Part shown: positions 16,619 through 25,104 of the stretch, piece by piece
Numbering within the stretch: position 1 is the first letter of the stretch
How the letters are laid out: each line of letters opens with the position of its first letter
Assembly: GCA_965197665.1 (NCBI GenBank)
Contig: CBDANO010000002.1
Coordinates: 186,001 to 250,000, forward strand
DNA length: 64,000 nucleotides
DNA from: CBDANO01 sp965197665
Lineage (GTDB): Bacteria; Chloroflexota; Dehalococcoidia; Lucifugimonadales; UBA3495
Reading direction: 5' to 3'
Translations under genes and position numbers: made by a program
The notes under the pieces: model-generated
Database searches by the model: none
Told to the model about the DNA's origin: nothing
The model's input: only the letters and a program-made list of their open reading frames with translations

Positions 16619-17383
16619 ATGCCGAACTTGCCGATGCACATACAATTGGCCTCCCGGGTGGCCGACCGCTTGGGCTGGGACTGGCTCAGGGACCACGCGG
16701 GAAGCCTCTATTTGGGAGCTACCGCGCCCGATATCCGAGCAATGACCAAGTGGCCCAGGGAGCAGACCCATTTCGCCCCCCTTTCCGTCGACCGGACGGG
16801 GACCGGCGCCCGCAATATGTTCCAAATTCACCCGGAATTGGCCGATGGGAACGTGTCCCCGGCAACGCGCGCCTTCCTGGTGGGCTACGTCAGCCACTTG
16901 ATCGCCGACGAGGCCTGGATTACTAACATCTTCCGCCCCCATTTCGATTCCGCTAATGGCCGTGCCGGAGTTGTTGGGGCCGGAGTCCACGCCCACATCT
17001 GGGACCGGGCGCTCCAACTGGACATGGACCGCCGGGCCTTGCCTCTAATAGACGGTTCGGTGCGCGGCGGCGAGACCCTCCACCAAGCCGACGCCGGTGT
17101 TGAAGTGGGCTTTCTGGATTCCGAGTCGCTGCGGGAGTGGCGCGAGTGGGTCTGCCGCTTCCTTGGCTGGGAGTTCAGTTGGGACCGGCTAAGAAGGGCC
17201 CTGAACCGCATCTATCGGGATGACCAAGGGGTGCAACAGGCTGTAGATAGCTTCATCGAGGGCATGCCCGGCAGCTTGGAGCGAGTCTACGAAAAGATAC
17301 CCTTGGAGAAAATCGACAGTTACCAGGACGGGGCGCTGGACCACGTCCTGGACCACGTGCGGCAACGATGGGGCCGGGGTTAG
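16619..17383 (+). CDS. Zinc-dependent phospholipase C-like protein
   Basis: 254-residue member of the zinc-dependent phospholipase C/S1-P1 fold group as seen in many bacterial genomes. Metal-binding candidates are His in MHIQLASRV, Asp in LGATAPDIRA, His in REQTHFAP, His in VGYVSHLIADEAW and His in HAHIWD. No signal peptide is visible, unlike classical clostridial phospholipase C. The start is ATG 16619; an in-frame ATG at 16634 is equally possible and neither has a clear ribosome-binding site. It lies between hisG and hisD in the same direction, but nothing links it to histidine synthesis. Substrate unknown. Confidence 0.72.
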   Translation: MPNLPMHIQLASRVADRLGWDWLRDHAGSLYLGATAPDIRAMTKWPREQTHFAPLSVDRTGTGARNMFQIHPELADGNVSPATRAFLVGYVSHLIADEAWITNIFRPHFDSANGRAGVVGAGVHAHIWDRALQLDMDRRALPLIDGSVRGGETLHQADAGVEVGFLDSESLREWREWVCRFLGWEFSWDRLRRALNRIYRDDQGVQQAVDSFIEGMPGSLERVYEKIPLEKIDSYQDGALDHVLDHVRQRWGRG

Positions 17384-17448
17384 TCCCGTCCATCTCCCAG
17401 CACCAAGCCAGAGCTTAATCCAGAGACTTAATCCAAGAACGTGATTCA

Positions 17449-18792
17449 ATGAAGCTTAAGACTATACGAGGGACCGACGGAGCGGAAGAGGCGCTGTCTC
17501 GGGTCGATCCTTTGGACCTGAGCGGCCTTCCCGAGTCGGTGACCGCCCGCACCAAGGAAGTCTTTGGGGCCGGCGTTACCCCGGAGCAGTCGGTGGCGCG
17601 TATGCTGCGAGACGTGCGCGACGAAGGTGACGCCGCGGTGCGCCGGTATACCGGGTTGCTGGACGGCGTGGAGCTGGAAGAAATCCAAGTCAGCGCCTCC
17701 CAGTTGGAACAAGCGCGGGCATTCGTCTCTGAAGGTTTGCGCCGGTCCTTGGAGTTGGCTGCCGACCGGGTTAGGGCCTTCCACCAAGCCGTCCTGCCCA
17801 GCGACTGGATGGATGAAAGCCAAGGCCTCGGCCAAGTGGTCCGCCCCCTGGACTTGGTGGGGCTGTACGCCCCGGGCGGCACGGCGGCTTACCCCTCCAC
17901 TGTGCTGATGACGGCCATCCCGGCCCGGGTCGCTGGCGTCGCTGAGGTTGTTCTAACGACGCCGCGCCGCCCGGGTGAGCCTCTGAACCCGGCGGTCATG
18001 GCGGCGGCGGAAATCGCCGGCGTCGATGCGATATACCAGATCGGCGGCGTGCCCGCCATAGCCGCCCTGGCCTATGGCACCGAGTCGGTACCCAAAGTGG
18101 ACAAGATATGCGGCCCCGGCAATGTCTTCGTCGCTTACGCCAAGAAACTGGTCCACGGCCAAGTGGATATCGACGGCGTCTTCGGGCCTACGGAGACCAT
18201 CATCATCGCCGACGAGGGGGCCAACCCGGGGTTTTGCGCCGCCGACCTCATCGGCCAAGCCGAGCACGACCCTTTGGCGACGGCGGTGTTGATAACCAAC
18301 TCACCGCGCTTGCTCGAAACGGTGGAGTCGGAGTTGGACCGCCAACTGGCATCTCAACCTAGAGCCGGCGTGGTCCGAAAGTCTCTGGAGCGGCAGGGAC
18401 TCGCTATACTATCCGACACTCTGGAGCAAGCCGTAGAGTTGGCCAACCGGATCGCGCCGGAGCATCTATGCTTGATGGTGGAGGACCCGTGGCGGTGGAC
18501 GAGCCGTGTCAAGCACGCCGGAGGCCTGTTCCTGGGGGAGTATTCACCGGAAGTCATGGGCGACTACATTGCGGGACCCAGCCACGTGATGCCCACCGGT
18601 GGCACGGCGCGGTTTAGCTCTGCCCTGGGAGTACACCAGTTCTTGCGTACCATGCCCGTGGTGGGGCTGAGCTCCGGCGACTTCCGGCGCTTGGGCCCGG
18701 CGGCGGTGGATATTGCCGAGGCCGAAGGCTTGGCCGGCCACGCCAACGCGGTCCAGGTGCGCTTGGATACCCTTCAGAGAAATGGAGGTTGA
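17449..18792 (+). CDS. hisD: Histidinol dehydrogenase HisD
   Basis: 447-residue zinc enzyme that oxidises L-histidinol to histidine in two NAD-dependent steps, the end of the pathway. Clear family text: LYAPGGTAAYPSTVLM, GVDAIYQIGGVPAIAALAYG, KICGPGNVFVAYAKK, GPTETIIIADEGANP, AEHDPLATAVL, RIAPEHLCLM and the GPSHVMPTGGTARFSS stretch. The length is typical. ATG 17449 lies 65 bp after the phospholipase-like gene. hisC follows after 115 bp. Confidence 0.97.
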   Translation: MKLKTIRGTDGAEEALSRVDPLDLSGLPESVTARTKEVFGAGVTPEQSVARMLRDVRDEGDAAVRRYTGLLDGVELEEIQVSASQLEQARAFVSEGLRRSLELAADRVRAFHQAVLPSDWMDESQGLGQVVRPLDLVGLYAPGGTAAYPSTVLMTAIPARVAGVAEVVLTTPRRPGEPLNPAVMAAAEIAGVDAIYQIGGVPAIAALAYGTESVPKVDKICGPGNVFVAYAKKLVHGQVDIDGVFGPTETIIIADEGANPGFCAADLIGQAEHDPLATAVLITNSPRLLETVESELDRQLASQPRAGVVRKSLERQGLAILSDTLEQAVELANRIAPEHLCLMVEDPWRWTSRVKHAGGLFLGEYSPEVMGDYIAGPSHVMPTGGTARFSSALGVHQFLRTMPVVGLSSGDFRRLGPAAVDIAEAEGLAGHANAVQVRLDTLQRNGG

Positions 18793-18907
18793 CTGGGCTG
18801 GCGAGCTGAAACCGGGCCAACCCAATCACGCTCTTTAGCGCCCGGGTGGAGCCGCCCTCGCGTTATCCCTGGACAGTTAGCAAGAAACTCACACAAGAGG
18901 TCAATTG

Positions 18908-19999
18908 ATGAGCAACATTAACGACATGATGTTGCCTTATATCCGGAGCCTGGAGACCTATCAAGCCGTGGACTCCACCGAGGCAATGGCGGAGATGTCC
19001 GGCATTCCGGCGGACCGGATAATCCGGTTGAACGGCAACGAGAACCCCTACGGCCCGTCGCCTAAAGTAGCCGAGGCCCTGGGGAGCGTCAAGGACTACA
19101 ACCTCTACCCCGACCCCCAGCAAAGAAAACTTCGAGGCGCCCTCTCGGATTACATGGGCCTATCGGCGGAACGGATTGTGACCGGCAACGGGAGCGACGA
19201 GATCATAGACCTGCTCCTTCGCATGTTCGTAGGGCCCGGAGAGAACGTCATCATCCCTTCCCCCACCTTCGGCATGTACGCCTTCTCCGCCGGAATTTGC
19301 GGGGGCGAGGCTGTCCCGGTTCAGAGAGACGAGAGCTTCGAGATCGACGTTGAAGCCATGCGCTTGGCCGTTACGCCGAAGTCCAAAGGGTTTTTCTTCG
19401 CTTCGCCCAACAATCCAACGGGGAACGTCGCCGCCGAGGGCCAGGTCCGGGCCTTGCTGGAAACGGGCCTGCTGGTCGTGGTCGACGAGACCTACTACGA
19501 GTTTTGCGGGCGCTCCGTAGCCTCATTGCTGGAAGGCCATCCCAACTTGGTGGTGCTGCGAAGTTTCAGCAAGTGGGCCGGTCTGGCGGGGCTGCGCATC
19601 GGCCTGGGCGCTATGAGCCCCAGCTTGGCCGGCACCATGATGAGCATGAAGCCCCCTTATAACGTCAATCTGGCCGCCGAGACCGCGCTGTTGGCCTCCC
19701 TGGAAGACCGCGAGACCCTGTTGGAGCGGGTGCGGAGTATCGCCGCGGAGCGGGAACGGATGATGGCCCTGTTGAAGGATATCCCGGGCGTCACGCCGTG
19801 GCCGTCCCAAGCCAACTTCATCCTGTGCCGGCTTCCCGAAGGCCGGGGCAAAGATATCTTCGAGGGCTTGTGCGGCCGGGGAATCTTCCTGCGCTATTTC
19901 AGCACGGCGCGGCTCAAGGACCACGTAAGGGCCAGCGTGGGTATGCCCCGGGAGACCGACGCGTTAGTCTCGGCCCTCCGCGAGTTGGTGACGCAATGA
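18908..19999 (+). CDS. hisC: Histidinol-phosphate aminotransferase HisC
   Basis: 363-residue PLP-dependent fold-type I aminotransferase that converts imidazole-acetol phosphate to histidinol phosphate. Substrate and cofactor signatures are LNGNENPYGPSPKV near the N-terminus, SPNNPTGN, VVVDETYYEF, and SFSKWAGLAGLRIG with the Schiff-base Lys at about residue 222. ATG 18908 follows AAGAGG with good spacing; a TTG precedes it directly. The stop overlaps the hisB start (ATGA), so both are probably translated in a coupled way. Confidence 0.96.
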   Translation: MSNINDMMLPYIRSLETYQAVDSTEAMAEMSGIPADRIIRLNGNENPYGPSPKVAEALGSVKDYNLYPDPQQRKLRGALSDYMGLSAERIVTGNGSDEIIDLLLRMFVGPGENVIIPSPTFGMYAFSAGICGGEAVPVQRDESFEIDVEAMRLAVTPKSKGFFFASPNNPTGNVAAEGQVRALLETGLLVVVDETYYEFCGRSVASLLEGHPNLVVLRSFSKWAGLAGLRIGLGAMSPSLAGTMMSMKPPYNVNLAAETALLASLEDRETLLERVRSIAAERERMMALLKDIPGVTPWPSQANFILCRLPEGRGKDIFEGLCGRGIFLRYFSTARLKDHVRASVGMPRETDALVSALRELVTQ

Positions 20000-20643
20000 C
20001 GAATTTGCAGCCCGGCCCCGACGCCGCCGGCCCCCTCGCCTCCGGGGAAGCCCGGACCGCGTCCCTGCAACGCACTACCGGGGAGACCAGCGTTAACGTC
20101 TACATCAACCTGGACGGGGCGGGAGACCATGAAGTGACGACGGGCAACGGGTTCCTGGACCACATGGTCAGCCAGATTGCCCGCCACGGCTTGATTGACA
20201 TAAGACTGCAAGCTAAAGGCGACGTTCACACCGGCTGGCACCACTTGGTTGAGGACGTGGGCATCATGTTGGGGCGGGCTTTCAAGGAAGCCTTGGGCGA
20301 CGGCCGGGGCATCCGGCGCATGGGCCATGCGATAGTGCCCTTGGACGAGGCGTTGGCCCTAGTGGCTGTGGACTGCAGCGGCCGGGGCTACGCCGCGGTG
20401 GAAACCGGACTTGACGGCGCCGCGGTGGAAACCCTGTCCGGCGACTTGGTGGGCCACTTCCTGGAGTCCTTCGCCAATGAAGCGCGAATCAATCTCCACG
20501 CTAAAGTTCTGGCCGGGGTCAGCCCCCACCACAAGGCGGAGGTCCTGTGCAAAGCCTTGGCCCGGTCCCTCCGCGACGCCGTGGAGCTCGACCACCGGGC
20601 CCTCCGGCAAGTTCCCAGCACCAAGGGTACCATCAGCGGCTAA
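19996..20643 (+). CDS. hisB: Imidazoleglycerol-phosphate dehydratase HisB
   Basis: 215-residue monofunctional HisB, the dehydratase step before HisC. It contains the duplicated metal-binding His motifs: HHLVEDVG in the first half, preceded by GNGFLDHM, and SPHHKAEVLCKALARSLRDA in the second half. The N-terminal histidinol phosphatase domain of the enterobacterial enzyme is absent. A small oddity is Trp where most family members have Asp just before the first HH (HTGWHHLVED). The gene starts inside the hisC stop (ATGA). Confidence 0.96.
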   Translation: MTNLQPGPDAAGPLASGEARTASLQRTTGETSVNVYINLDGAGDHEVTTGNGFLDHMVSQIARHGLIDIRLQAKGDVHTGWHHLVEDVGIMLGRAFKEALGDGRGIRRMGHAIVPLDEALALVAVDCSGRGYAAVETGLDGAAVETLSGDLVGHFLESFANEARINLHAKVLAGVSPHHKAEVLCKALARSLRDAVELDHRALRQVPSTKGTISG

Positions 20644-20720
20644 AGACGCCCCGACTCAACGTCCAAATATGCGGCCGGCTCCGTCGTGGTGAACTGTCGT
20701 CGAAAGACACCCCGACTCAA
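20642..20720 (+). repeat. 18-bp direct repeat after hisB
   Basis: The sequence at 20642-20659 recurs at 20703-20720 with one mismatch (core AAAGAC, G or A, CCCCGACTCAA). The first copy overlaps the hisB stop codon. The remaining intergenic DNA to 20957 shows no other recognisable element. Confidence 0.7.
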
Positions 20721-20957
20721 AAACAAGTGAAGGATTTACACTCCTTCCCGCGTTGACTCTCAATACCTTGCCGGTAACCCCAATATTCCCCAATATTCCA
20801 TGGAATCACCGCCTCGACCGCGCCAGGGATTGTGGACTTAGGCCGGAGTTACGGGGAACGGCGGCAGAATCCGATCCCAATCCAAAAAATAAATAAGCAA
20901 TCTTCCATCCCGGCCCTGATTCCTGATGGGAGCGGGAGGGAAACGAAGGACTGTAAA

Positions 20958-21641
20958 ATGGACTTGGCAACCGTCGACCACCTCCTGACCACTACCCGCA
21001 GCGTTAGAAGGCGCTTGGACTTGACCCGCCCCGTCGAGCCGGAGGTCATCGAGGAGTGCATCGAAATAGCCTTGCAGGCGCCCTCCGGTTCCAACCTGCA
21101 AGGCTGGCACTTCCTGGTGGTTACTGATGCCGAGCGCCGCGAGCAGTTGGCAAACGTGTACCGCAAAGGCAGTGAAGTCTACAATGAACTGCGCCGCCAA
21201 GGCCCGGCCCAATTCCCTTCTGACGACCCTCGCTCGGCCCACTCCCGGCGGGTGCGGGAGTCCAGCGCCTTCCTGTTGAAGCGCTTGCACGAAGTGCCGG
21301 TATTGATTGTTCCCTGCGTCGACGGGCGGATGGACGAAGCTCCCTACTTGGCCGAGTTGGAGAAACACGGCGAGGCCTACTGGGCCCTGATGTACGGCTC
21401 GGTATTGCCTGCTACCTGGTCTCTGATGCTGGCGTTGCGCTCCCGGGGCATCGGTTCCTTGATGACTACCAACCACTTGATATTCCGAGACGAGGCTGCG
21501 GAGATTCTGGGGATACCCGGCAACGTCATCCAAGCGGCCTTGCTACCGGTGGCCTACTTCACCGGTACCGATTTCCGGGTTGCCCGCCGCCGGCCCGGCC
21601 CCGAAGTCACTCACTGGGATCGTTGGGGCCAAAGCCGGTAA
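20958..21641 (+). CDS. Nitroreductase-family flavoprotein
   Basis: 227-residue FMN-dependent nitroreductase-like protein. The phosphate-binding N-terminus TTTRSVRRRLDL and APSGSNLQGWHFLVV are typical, and the central helix region (WSLMLALRSRGIGSLMTTNH) matches the family. ATG 20958 is chosen because the upstream in-frame extension to 20832 is intergenic in character; GAAGGA precedes it. Family members reduce nitro groups, quinones or enones with NAD(P)H; the substrate here is unknown. It lies upstream of a TPP enzyme in the same direction. Confidence 0.88.
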   Translation: MDLATVDHLLTTTRSVRRRLDLTRPVEPEVIEECIEIALQAPSGSNLQGWHFLVVTDAERREQLANVYRKGSEVYNELRRQGPAQFPSDDPRSAHSRRVRESSAFLLKRLHEVPVLIVPCVDGRMDEAPYLAELEKHGEAYWALMYGSVLPATWSLMLALRSRGIGSLMTTNHLIFRDEAAEILGIPGNVIQAALLPVAYFTGTDFRVARRRPGPEVTHWDRWGQSR

Positions 21642-21705
21642 CCGCCGCCCCCAAAGCCGTCCCGAATCCGGCTATCCGTCAAACAAACCCCAGGAGGCAT
21701 TCTCT

Positions 21706-23416
21706 TTGGCCAAGAGCCTGAAAGCGGGAGAGGCAGTGATCGAGTTGCTCCGCCGGGAGGGAGTAACCTATATCTTCGGCATTGTTGGCTCGTCTTTCTT
21801 GGACGTTTTGGACCCCCTGTACGATCGGGACGACATCCGGTTTGTCGGCGTGCGTCACGAGCAGGGCGCGGCCCTGATGGCCGACGGGTACAGCCGCATC
21901 TCGGGCGCGCCCAGCGTCTGTTTGGCTACCAACGGCCCCGGGGTGTTGAACCTGACCTACGGCATAGCTTCCGCCTACGTAGCCCATTCCCCCGTGGTGG
22001 TATTGGCGCCCTCGGCGTCCCGGGACCATCAGCACCGGGACTCTACCCAGGAGTTCGACCAAGTCTCTTTGTTCCGGCCCATCACCAAGGCCGCGTTTTC
22101 CATCAATAAAGTCGAACGCCTACCCGACGCTATCCGCCACGCCTTCCGGATAGCCACCTCGGGTAAGATGGGTCCGGTACTCTTGGACATACCGAGGGAC
22201 TTGCTGCCCGGAGGCGAAGTTGAGGTGGATATGCTGCCCCCCGAGGCCTACCGGTCCGGCCAGACCCGGAGCCGAGGCGACCGCGGCCTCATCGACAGGG
22301 CCGCGGGCCTGTTGCTGGCCGCCCAGCGACCGGTACTGCTGGCCGGCGGCGGCGTCCAGTGGAGCAACGCCGGAGAAGAGGTCTCCTTGATGGCCGACCT
22401 GCTGGGCGCCGCTATCGTGACATCCTACGGAAGAGCGGACGCGGTGCCCAGCGACCACCCCCACTTCTTGGGTCACTTGGGCCGGCTGGGAGCGCCGGAA
22501 GCTATTGAAGCAGTCCGGCGGGCCGACCTGGTCCTGGCCGTAGGCACCCGGCTGGGCCAGTCCACCACCTTCTACGACAACCGGTTCATTCCGGCGGACG
22601 CCCGGATTATCCAAATCGAAATCGACCCGGAGGCCATTGGCCGCAATTACCCGCTGGCCGTGGGTATCGAGGGCGACGCCAAAGCGGTGTTGCAGGGCTT
22701 GCTTGATAAGCTCCGGGACGCGCCGCCTCGTCAGGACCCCGGCTGGCTGGAGGACATTAGCGACTGGTCCGCCCGCCGCCGGGAACGGCTGCAAGACGAG
22801 GAACGGCTGGCTTCCGCTCCGGTGAAGCCTCAGAGAGTCTATGCCGAGCTTCGGAAGGTGATGCCCCGGGACGCCATCGCCGCCTTGGACGCCGGTTTGA
22901 GCCCCAACTTCGGACAGGACCGCCTGAACTTCTATCAACCCCGCAGTCTCTTGACCTCGTTGGACTTGGGAGGACTGGGATTCAGTTTCCCGGCGTCGCT
23001 GGGCGCCAAGCTTGCCGCTCCCCACCGTCCGGTGGTCAACTTCAACGGCGACGGAGGGTTCTTGTTCAATGCCCAAGAGTTCGAGACGGCGGTGCGCTAC
23101 GGGATAAACGTAACCACCGTAATACTGAATAACGGGTGCTGGGGGTCGGAGAAAGCGTACCAACGCTACGCCTTCGACGAAAGGTACGTTGGCGCCGACA
23201 CCACTAATCCCCGGTTCGATAAATTCGCTCAGCTTTCCGGCGGCGTCGGCTTCTACGTGGAACGCCCGGAGGATATCGGCGCCGCCTTCTTTGGATTCGC
23301 TGCGGGCCGGGGCGCCCAGCATTATCGAGATTCCCGTCGACCCGGACGAACTGCCCCGCCCCGCCCGGTTATCCGACGTCCAAGCGCCCAAGGACCGCCT
23401 GGGAACCCTGGCTTGA
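21706..23416 (+). CDS. TPP-dependent enzyme (Xsc/acetolactate synthase-like), frameshifted near its 3' end
   Basis: About 570-residue thiamine-diphosphate enzyme with the three-domain acetolactate-synthase layout. HEQGAALMADGYSR contains the catalytic Glu and the cofactor motif is FNGDGGFLFN ... ILNNGCWGSEK. FGIVGSSFLDVLDPL and the long AYVAHSPVVVLAPS segment resemble sulfoacetaldehyde acetyltransferase (Xsc), so a sulfonate or 2-oxoacid substrate is possible. The start is TTG 21706 with AGGAGG at 21692-21697. The frame breaks near 23287: removing one base at GCCGCCTTC restores SLDSLRAGAPSIIEIPVDP and a stop at 23416. Without the correction the frame runs on into the next gene. Either a real lesion or a sequencing error. 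Confidence 0.85.
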
Positions 23417-23430
23417 AGGCTGGAGGTGAC

Positions 23431-23775
23431 GTGACAGACCCGGTTTTTCCTAAAGAAGTAGAGCTATCCGACCAAGGCCTAGTGGTCCTGTGGGACGACG
23501 GCCACCGCAGCCCGTACCCCTACAGGTACCTGAGGCTCCGGTGCCCCTGCGCTAGTTGCATCGACGAAATGTCCGGGAGGCCGACGTTGGACCCGGACCA
23601 AGTCCCTCAAGACGTCCGGGCCGTGGACCACATGCAGGTGGGGAACTATGCCTTGCAGTTCTTGTGGAGTGACACCCACTACACAGGCATCTATACCTAC
23701 CAGTCTTTACGCGCCTCTTGTACCTGCATCGCCTGCAACGAGGCTAGGGGCGCCCACGGGCCAACCGGACGCTAG
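23431..23775 (+). CDS. DUF971-type protein (GBBH-like N-terminal domain)
   Basis: 114-residue protein of the DUF971 family, which corresponds to the N-terminal zinc-binding domain of gamma-butyrobetaine hydroxylase. It has VVLWDDGHRSPYPYRYLRL, the Cys pair RCPCASCIDE and a further Cys pair CTCIACNEA. The start is GTG 23431 with TGGAGG directly upstream; in the raw sequence the frame is also open to the TPP gene because of the frameshift there. Stand-alone members are often near Fe-S assembly or oxidoreductase genes; here an FAD oxidase follows. Confidence 0.85.
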   Translation: MTDPVFPKEVELSDQGLVVLWDDGHRSPYPYRYLRLRCPCASCIDEMSGRPTLDPDQVPQDVRAVDHMQVGNYALQFLWSDTHYTGIYTYQSLRASCTCIACNEARGAHGPTGR

Positions 23776-23798
23776 AGACGGACAAGAGGGTGGAGTAG

Positions 23799-24935
23799 AT
23801 GAGGGAATCCAGCGACGTGGTAATCATTGGCGGCGGGGCCGCCGGATGCTCCGCCGCCTACTATCTGGCCCTCCGCGGGGTAAAATCCACCATCATAGAG
23901 AGTGAGGGCCTCGGCTCTCAGGCGTCTGGCTTTTCGGCGGGAGGGCTTAACCCTCTGCAAGGGTCGGGAATCCCCGGCCCCCTCGCCCCCTTGGCGTTGG
24001 AATCTTTCCGGATGCACCAAGAATTGGGGGTTGCACTCAAGGCCGAAACGGGCATCGACCATCAATTGCGGACCACCTCTCTGCTCAAGGCCGCCTTCGA
24101 CGAGGATGAACTCCCCGAACTCCAAGAAACGGTGCAAGTTTTTGCCGCCGCCGACGGGTTCGAGGCTGCTTGGCTGAGCCGAGAAGACCTTATGGACCTG
24201 GAGCCCCGGCTCGCTCCCGACGCCATCCGGGGGGTATGCGCCCGGGGCAACATGGCCTTGGACAGCTACCAATACACCCTCGCCTTGGCCGCCGCCGCCG
24301 AGAAGATGGGGGCCCGGGTGCGGCGCGGGAAAGCGCAGGGGCTGCAAAAGTCCACCAAAAAGTCCAATGGGAGAATCACCGGCGTCCTGCTTGAAGACGA
24401 CGTCATTCCCTGCGGTCAATTAATCATGGCCATGGGGCCTTGGTCCCGGAAAGCCGAGGCGTGGCTGGACCTTTACATTCCCGTAGACCCGCTGAAGGGT
24501 GAGATTCTCCGAGTCGAGTTACCCAACGGGCCCTTGGCTCACGACCTTTCTTGGGGCGGCGCCTCCCTCTACTCCAAGCCCGATGGCTTGGTCTGGTGCG
24601 GTACCACCGAGGACTGGCGAGGCTTCGACCGGCGTACCAGCCAGGCGGCCCGCCGCCGGATTGAGGCCGGGGTCGCCCGGTTGCTCCCCGAGGCGGCCAA
24701 CGGGCGGCTGGAGTTGCACACCGCTTGCCTCAGGCCGGTAACTCCCGACTGGCTGCCTATCATCGGTAGAGCGCCCCAGTGGGAAAACCTTTACCTGGCC
24801 ACCGGCGCCGGTAAGAAGGGTATCTTGCTCAGCCCGGCCATGGGTAAGGCGGTGGCCGACCTGATAGTCAATGACGCCACTGCGTTGCCCATAGCTTCCT
24901 TTCACCCGCAGCGCTTTGCCGGCCCCTTGGACTGA
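23799..24935 (+). CDS. FAD-dependent oxidoreductase, DAO/glycine oxidase family
   Basis: 378-residue flavoprotein. The dinucleotide-binding motif VVIIGGGAAGCSAAYYLALRG-like sequence is at residues 6-25 and the FAD ribose contact is IIESEGLGSQAS. The C-terminal LRPVTPDWLPIIGRAP and ATGAGKKGILLSPAMGK segments are characteristic of the DAO superfamily (glycine or sarcosine oxidase-like). These enzymes oxidise amino groups of small amines and produce an imine and usually hydrogen peroxide. The gene starts 23 bp after the DUF971 gene and is probably part of the same operon. Substrate not predictable. Confidence 0.9.
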   Translation: MRESSDVVIIGGGAAGCSAAYYLALRGVKSTIIESEGLGSQASGFSAGGLNPLQGSGIPGPLAPLALESFRMHQELGVALKAETGIDHQLRTTSLLKAAFDEDELPELQETVQVFAAADGFEAAWLSREDLMDLEPRLAPDAIRGVCARGNMALDSYQYTLALAAAAEKMGARVRRGKAQGLQKSTKKSNGRITGVLLEDDVIPCGQLIMAMGPWSRKAEAWLDLYIPVDPLKGEILRVELPNGPLAHDLSWGGASLYSKPDGLVWCGTTEDWRGFDRRTSQAARRRIEAGVARLLPEAANGRLELHTACLRPVTPDWLPIIGRAPQWENLYLATGAGKKGILLSPAMGKAVADLIVNDATALPIASFHPQRFAGPLD

Positions 24936-25104
24936 AGGCCCGTCCGGCCCAATCAGCCGTGAAAAAGGGGGATTTTCATCTCTGTGCCCGCCCCGCCGCG
25001 GCGGGCCATGAGCGATTCCTAATCCATGACGCGCTAAACATATAGCTGCCATTCCTATTCGTGACGTGATAAACTGCTGTCAATCCCCGGGCCGTGGAGC
25101 CGAG

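Noticed and set aside
22120..23391. 423-residue open frame on the minus strand
   Set aside because: Antisense shadow of the TPP enzyme; Gly/Gln/Val-rich composition typical of reverse reading of a high-GC gene.
25066..25104. Longer CysRS start at GTG 25066
   Set aside because: The extra 13 residues are not part of the CysRS family, and TTG 25105 has a nearby GGAG and gives the expected first residues.
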